Origin: Hofstenia miamia
Lineage: Eukaryota; Xenacoelomorpha; Acoela
Length of the DNA: 64,000 nucleotides
Reading direction: 5' to 3'
Assembly (NCBI GenBank): GCA_004352715.1
Contig: SCFE01000028.1
Span: 1,083,909-1,147,908, forward strand
This document shows positions 57,827-64,000 of the stretch, in pieces. The notes under the pieces were generated by a model. The model saw only the letters and a program-made list of their open reading frames with translations, ran no database searches and had not been told where the DNA came from. Position 1 is the first letter of the stretch. Every line of letters starts with the position of its first letter. The translations under genes and the position numbers were made by a program.

Positions 57827-58376
57827 CATTAGGGTGGAGTGAAAAAAATTTTTGAAATAAAAAATTGTAGTTTCTAAAACCTGACAAATGGTTGCGCGCC
57901 CTCTCCAACGAGCAACACTTTAATTATATTAAAACACCAATTTTTTTTGACAACTTTTCCTCATTTCCCTTCTCATGATAAGCGTTTAGAGTTTACTTAA
58001 ATTTCTTCACTATTAAGTCAATGACCTGTCAACATGTAAAACGATTTTAATGCTTGGGTAGTATAAATTCTGAAGGTTACTGCAAAGTCAGTTTTGACGC
58101 TATGGCAATGGAAATTATACCATTCTCTAAATAATCAATAGCTCCATGTGAAACTATTTATTATTTTTCGATTTGATCAATAATTTTCTTGTAAATTGCG
58201 AACATTTAAGCAATCGTATTTTATTTGCAGTCACTAGAGATAACATTAAGAGGTTGCTCGCTAAAAGAAGGGGATAACCTACTTAAACCAATTTTTAGTA
58301 GAATTTTAGAGCATTTTTCAGGTCTTAAAAACTACACTTTTTTATTTCAAAAAAAAATTTTCACTCTACCCTAATG
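57827..58376. mobile_element. MITE with 55-100 bp terminal inverted repeats
   Basis: It starts CATTAGGGTGGAGTGAAAA and ends with the mirror TTTTCACTCTACCCTAATG. GAAATAAAAAA, TGTAGTTT and ACCTGA follow in the same order on both arms. Weaker pairing continues through GAGCAAC (57924) and GTTGCTCG (58254). 550 bp, non-coding. Confidence 0.85.
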
Positions 58377-58789
58377 ACTATGTTCAATTGATTTTTCCAT
58401 TTACAATTTTGTCCGAAATTTCGAAAATTTGTCCGAAACCTTCTTTGCTGAAACTTTCGAGATTAATGTACTCTAAGATACCGTTAACAATTGTGAGAAT
58501 TACGTCTTGAATAGAGGGTGATTAGAGACACGTTGCAGCTACACAATTATTATTAAAATTACTGTACTTTTCAAAAAAAAACTTCCAGATTATTATGTGA
58601 GTATTTCACACATAAGATTTTATAGCAATATTTACAGGAATTTCATTTATCATTGCTTACAATAAATAAGCATGATTAAATTATTCGATTTTTAACAAAG
58701 TAAAAAGTGTTGGCAGAAAAATGAAATTTTAGTTATTTCAGCAAAAGTAGAAAAGAACAAAAACAGCTTACGATTATTTCCCAAAATTT

Positions 58790-59260
58790 AAGTGTTAAAT
58801 AATAAACTTTTGTAAAAACAAGACTTTTGTCATTATCACATCAAGAAATGTACGCATTCTCTCAAATTTAAAGAAGGTGATTAGCAATCCAGCAAGTTTT
58901 TGAAATATATTTTTACAATAAAGAATTTTTAATTTTTTGAAATGGGCAATATTTTTACTCATGGCAGCTGTTGCAGAATTTAATAGAGGAGATTGAGAAC
59001 ATACATTATTTAAAGCGAATATTTACAAATATATACACGTATTTGTTGTTTTGGTATTGTCAATACATATAATGTACGTGCAAATTTGGCATGAGAAAAA
59101 TTACGAAAGTACTGCTGCAAACAGAATCGTTACTACAGATTCCACCTTGAAAATATACCTAGCGCAAGAATCATTATTCAAGAAACTTGATTTGCATACA
59201 GAAGAAAACCTGTGTTTGTTTGGATTTTTGCGAAGATATTTGAAAACTACGATTTTCAAA
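58790..59260 (+). repeat. Dispersed repeat, copy 2 (partner at 28250-28720)
   Basis: Same order of blocks as at 28250-28720. A 76-residue frame at 59051-59281 lies inside but has no known domain. Confidence 0.6.
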
Positions 59261-59610
59261 AAAAGATATTCTTCAAAATAATTCTCAGCCTTAGAGCACG
59301 TAAAGCAACAGCAAACTTGGACTGTTTCTATACATTTAGAAATTGTGTCATACACAAGGTCAGAGATGCAACGCGGAAGGCATAGGGGTTGAAGCATTTA
59401 TGCAAAGGCATGCCTTAATGGGATCGTCATTGAGAGTTGTTTGAAAGTGAAAATTAAAAAGGAGAATCTTCTTATATTTTATGGGGCCTTCTGATTTTGC
59501 ATATATTAATTTGTATATGAACTATGAGATTTTAAGTTTTTTTTCCAGAAATCATAAAAAATTGTATGAAATTCTGAAGCTGTTTAGGTCAATGATATTT
59601 AATACTTTAC

Positions 59611-59675
59611 ACGGGCTCACATAAAATTTTATTTGAACCTCTAGCCGTCTGATTTTAAGGGGTTTGACGTTTCAG
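59611..59675 (-). mobile_element. Decayed hAT-like element end
   Basis: ACACGGGCTCACATAAAA, TTGAACCTC and AAGGGGTTTGACG match 36499-36551 in order. The final CCACTG is mutated here. Confidence 0.5.
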
Positions 59676-62589
59676 TTCACACCAGAGTTCCCATAGATCA
59701 AATAATTCCGATCCATATTCAATCTAATCCACAAAAATTCCCAATGACTGATCAATATAGGATATTCTAAAATTCCTCCAAAGACAAATTCAAAGCACAC
59801 GACGAAAAGTTACACATGTCTGCAATGCGTGGGGTGTTTTAAGCTAGGTCTAATATTTTGACTATAGTAGCAAACATGTAATTAGTTTTCATGGTATAGT
59901 TTGGTTGGTACGCATGTATAATATTGTCAGATTTGTACAAGAAAATGGTGATTAGTTTATTTTCATTGTTTATTCTAAGCTATTTTACTTAAAAATTTAC
60001 CATAAGGGTGAATAAATTTATTAATTATCCTGTATTTTTAATCCACAATGATCCATGCATTTCCATAATATAAATATTCTGATCCATTTCCAGTAGATAT
60101 CTATGGATTGGATCAATACATTTCTTAATGCCGATCCACGACAACTGTAATTGTTATTGCTATTTTAGAGAATACTTTTGAACTACTTCCCTAGAAAGTT
60201 AAAAAAAGAATATCTAGGACACCGGACATTAATTTTCCAAACATAATGGCTTTTAAATTCTTTGAATTCATTACATTTTTCTCAATATTTATCTTTAAAA
60301 TAAATTTGGAATAATTATAAAACGGTTTGTGTAGTGATGTGTTTGGATTACCGGAACACTACAAGTTTGTATATGAGGCTTATATATGAGATATATCTCA
60401 GTTGTTCTTAGTACCTTAGCTCTTCACAATAATGGTCAATACACTAACTGAACAAGAATACTATTCATATATTCATACCTATCGCCTAAATTATAATGCA
60501 AACTTAGACACATTTATTTATTCTGTTTTAAAAAAACTATTGCAACTTTAGTTTGTTCATTCAATATTTATTGCTGCTGTTCTCTTCATGTATAGTGATA
60601 AAAATTTTTTGATCAATTTAAAATTTTTAATATTTTCCTCAACTTAACTAATGATAATGATGGCAATTAGCTTCAATGTGCAAATAGAAATTTTTTCCTA
60701 CAATAAGTTAAGTGCATTTAGGTGCCGCGTGCACTAGTGATTTTTAATATACGTAAATACGAAACTATTTAGTTTACAAAAATATACCACAGAGCTTTCT
60801 TTACGTCAACGCGCACTAGCAATTTAATGATCCCAGAAATTAAAAAATTCCTCCTTGGTCTATTTTTGCGTTGATTAAACTGTTGACACATAAAATAGAA
60901 CATAGTGTTTTCAATGGACGTGCGCACACTGCAATTATTTAATTGATCAATTCATAACGATAAGAGACATTGATTCAGTCGGAAGTGAACTGCAATGATT
61001 CTTACAAGCAGTTTAAAGAAAATAGCTTTATGAAGAGGAGTTTTTTAAAATTGGACTGATTTTATTGACTTGGAAAGAAGGATCATGCTATTATTTAGCT
61101 CATTATATGTATTAAATAACAGAGTTTTTATTTTGTTTTAAACAACTGTTTCTCTGCCTGATATCAATGCTCATACTTGGAATTTATTTAATGAAAACTA
61201 AATTGTTCATATGTGAACATTAATATACGTAAGTATATGCAACATTTGACATTGTTTAGCCCAAATAGACGTGTATAATCTAATCTTTGAAAATGCAAAA
61301 ACATATTTTTTCATGTTACTATCAAAAGTGTCACGGTAAATTTGAGGAGCTGATGCAGGATGTCAAGTCGGGGCCTCCACCCCACAACTTACGTATTAAA
61401 TTTTCAGTAACCGCTTTGGTGTATACTAGAAACTTCTTACTAAATATTTTGTACCTGCATAAATATTGGACCTCTAAAATAGTCTAAAATTGTTTTTTTA
61501 ATATTGGGCCTTAATATTTCTCTATATTTATTTAATTACTTTGTTATTTTGATATTTTGGGCCACAAAAGGCTCCAAATTCCAAACTTGAACCCCAAACC
61601 TTAAAAAATTGGTTATAATAAGGTTTATTTTTATTTATTTATCAGTGACGCCACTTGTTACTACGGCACGTCTCCAATGAGACAGAAAAATTTTTTACGA
61701 TAATTTGTATTTGCATTATGTTATTCTTAGTATAATTGCAGTAATTGATCAAAACACTGCGCATTCATTCGAAAGTAATTAAAAAACTTCATAGGGTGTG
61801 CACGCAATCAATCTAGAATAGTCTTTTTGGTAATTCAATTATTGCCGTAATACATAGTGTGTTTTAATGAAATCCATTCTAAATTGAAGGATTGAACAGA
61901 TTAAAAAAAATTTGATAAAATATTTAAGTTGGAAATTATTATGTTGTTAAATTGAAAACTCAAATGTGCTAAGCAAAATCAAAGGCTTTGCTGCTATAAG
62001 TACCCTTCATTATATTGGCGAAGCAATGAAAAACATATGAAAAATACATAATAAAGTTTCTTAAAATCTAAGAAACCATGACTTTGAAAATAGTAAAATA
62101 TAACTACGATGAAAAATTTCTGGTGGACTGTGAAAAATTATTAAATTGTAGGCGATTCAATAACTAATCCTCTCTTCGATATTCTTACTGCATGTATCAG
62201 AAATTTTATTGAATACCGACGCTAAGTGTCTGAAAAGAATTGAAAGAATTTTTTATAAGATCATTGCAGCCAGGCCTCAATTTCAATGATGATTATATTC
62301 ATAAACTATTATTATCGATAGCTTGTATCTACTGGTGTAAAATATTCTAATAAATAATGCATAAAAATTGACTCAGCATTTGTAAGCTGACGATGTTAAT
62401 GTTTTAGCGAAATATATTGTAGAGAATATTTTATTAAGGCTATTAAAAATCTTTAGCAATTTTCAACTATTAGATAATATATTTTCCAAGACTAACAAAA
62501 ACTAGGGAATACTGGTATATACGCTTACCACTATTTCACTGCTATCTAATCAAATCAATGAATATTTCACTTAGAATAAAATTTATTCT
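59676..62589. other. Intergenic stretch, old repeats only
   Basis: 59700-60140 holds several GATCCAT words, perhaps a decayed inverted-repeat element. At 61643 CAGTGACGCCACTT resembles a transposon terminus. No gene recognised. Confidence 0.45.
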
Positions 62590-63130
62590 AAGATACAAAA
62601 TCGATTTCCAAAATGAATATCTACTAACAATGCACTGATTTAATCTACTGAAAAATTGACAAAAATATTGATTACAAGAAACACTGTGCTATAGCATTTC
62701 TTGATTGATTAAAGGCATTTGAAAATCTAGATCATGTCGTACAAATTTATAAAATTAAAAGGTACGCTTTTCTGACAGCAGTAAAATTGTACTATCATTT
62801 ACCAGACTTGATTATATTTTGCCTCTAATTTTCAATGTTTACTTAAATAACTTAAATATGGATATCACTTGTGACATTCTTCAACATATGAATGACACAA
62901 TAACATTCCACGCTAGGCATTCTGTAATAGATTCTATTGATATAAATGAAAAAATGTGTGACCTTAGCTAATTTTTATGCTTTTCACATATTAACACCAT
63001 GTCGGTTGGAAGTTTTTAACTTTCAATTTTGGGTGAATTCTAAAAGAAGAAAAAACACCATTTACTGGTGCTCTGACTTCAACAAATTGACTGCAATGCC
63101 AAAACAACAACAGGATGGTGACCAATGATG
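62590..63130 (+). pseudogene. Fossil LINE reverse transcriptase
   Basis: Across several frames one can follow 'IQNRFPK', 'ISTNNALI' and 'STEKLTKIL' (fingers). Then come 'KKHCAIAFLD', a stop and 'LKAFENLDHV', which is motif A. At 62885-62908 comes 'HMNDTITF', in the place of motif C (normally Ala-Asp-Asp-Thr). Frameshifts and stops are numerous, and no element ends are visible. This is an old CR1/Jockey-type relic. Confidence 0.55.
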
Positions 63131-63701
63131 AAAGTCATGTGACATTTTGAAACGAATTTATCGATAAAGATATCAATAAAAATAGTAGCATATTCTGTAG
63201 TAATATGTGTATAATTAGAAAAATAATTATTTTAATTCTTATACATTTGTTTTACTAACAGTATTTTAGGAAAAGCAAAAATGATTGAACATTGTTTTTG
63301 TTTTCCCAATGCAAAGTAAACAAACCCAAAAAACTTCAAAAAATTCCAACATGAATTAAAATCATTGTATATGGTGTATATGTGAACTTAAATTAGACTC
63401 ATTTGCGTGTTATGTTAAAGGCATCTTATCCAACAGTGATTCCTAAAGGTCAACTTAATACTATGCCAACTGCTACATTTCGGAATCATAGTGGTCTCCG
63501 ATTATTCACTCTATGGACAAGAATTATATGTCAGATTGTACCCACTACCAGCGGCATACGAAACCATTTTGGTTTTTTGGATTTATGATATCTGGATCCA
63601 CCACGCGATCATAAAAATGTTCAGGTTCACACTTTTACGATAGCCCTTTGTTTTTAGTACAAGAGTAGACCATATTTGGAAAGGAAAAGATGGAAAGGCA
63701 C

Positions 63702-63719
63702 TATATATATATATATATA
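63702..63719. repeat. (TA)n microsatellite
   Basis: A short alternating TA run just before the next element. Confidence 0.85.
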
Positions 63720-63744
63720 AGTTGCTTTTTACAATAATGTTTAC

Positions 63745-64000
63745 CAGAGTTGCAACCAGGTCACAAAATGTAACCTGACGTCCCATTCGAGCCGGATAAG
63801 CTGGATCAGCGTGACCCGGTAAGTTGCAAAATAAATGAGCAAGTGACCCGAATGGCCCGATTTTTTAATAATTTCAAAGTTGCTTGCATTGTTTGTTAAG
63901 AGTATATTAAAAACACACAAAATGACCTTAGCATCCCCATAATTTATAATTCAGATGTGAAATAAAAAAATATCGAAATACTTTTTATGAAGTAAAAATG
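63745..64000 (+). mobile_element. Second member of the CAGA.TTGCAA element family (cut by window end)
   Basis: It starts CAGAGTTGCAACCAGGTCAC and shares GGTCACAAAAT, GTGACCC/GACCCG words and the block ATACTTTTTATGAAG with 50444-50700, in order. Confidence 0.6.

Noticed and set aside
59700-60140. Cluster of GATCCAT words as a regulatory array
   Set aside because: Spacing is irregular and orientation mixed; more likely an old repeat than an operator array.
1-64000. CRISPR arrays, operons and bacterial features
   Set aside because: None present; introns, LINEs and mariner show a eukaryotic nuclear genome.

Overview
The window is nuclear DNA of an animal, most likely an invertebrate. It is strongly A+T-rich (about 70% by eye). 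It has spliceosomal exons with GT...AG introns, several non-LTR retrotransposons, a Tc1/mariner transposase fragment and many short inverted-repeat (MITE-like) elements. Two introns of only 46 and 49 bp argue against a vertebrate. I cannot name the species. It is a scaffolded draft: N gaps lie at 2868-3867, 7757-8756, 10019-11018, 14885-15863, 23727-23962 and 37212-37555, plus a single N at 21603. Three of the gaps are exactly 1000 N.

The main host signal is a + strand split gene that I reconstructed from splice sites and phase. It has EF-hand exons at 3943-6383 (and a second, nearly identical set at 11094-13534), coiled-coil exons at 19893-27587, and CAP-Gly exons at 37917-39848 with a terminal exon at 41534-41611. 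Phases match within the EF-hand set, within the coiled-coil set, and within the CAP-Gly set. I infer, but cannot prove, that this is one calcium- and microtubule-linked protein. Its introns are full of transposons.

The second host signal is a pair of intronless minus-strand genes at 48789-48983 and 51899-52093. Each encodes a 64-residue secreted, prohormone-like precursor with a GKR amidation/cleavage site. Each has a poly(A) signal and a conserved upstream block. They are the best candidates here for something undescribed.

Mobile DNA makes up most of the recognisable remainder. There is a minus-strand CR1/L2-like LINE with a PHD-type ORF1 (1-2798). A second, decayed + strand LINE (30547-35025) has an SGNH-esterase ORF1, a mutated 2A-like motif, an endonuclease and a reverse transcriptase. 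That LINE is itself broken by a nested LINE tail and by a 24-bp hAT-like micro-insertion. There is a G+C-rich R2-like restriction-endonuclease fragment (44341-45118), a fossil reverse transcriptase (62590-63130), a mariner 5' part (15864-16183), and several MITE or foldback elements, one of them with telomere-like arms (55264-55901).

Three large repeats look like retained haplotypes or mis-scaffolded contigs: 3868-7750 versus 11019-14884 (direct), 20462-21602 versus 21604-22640 (direct, joined by one N), and 8757-10018 versus 35938-37200 (inverted). Gene copy number here should not be read at face value.
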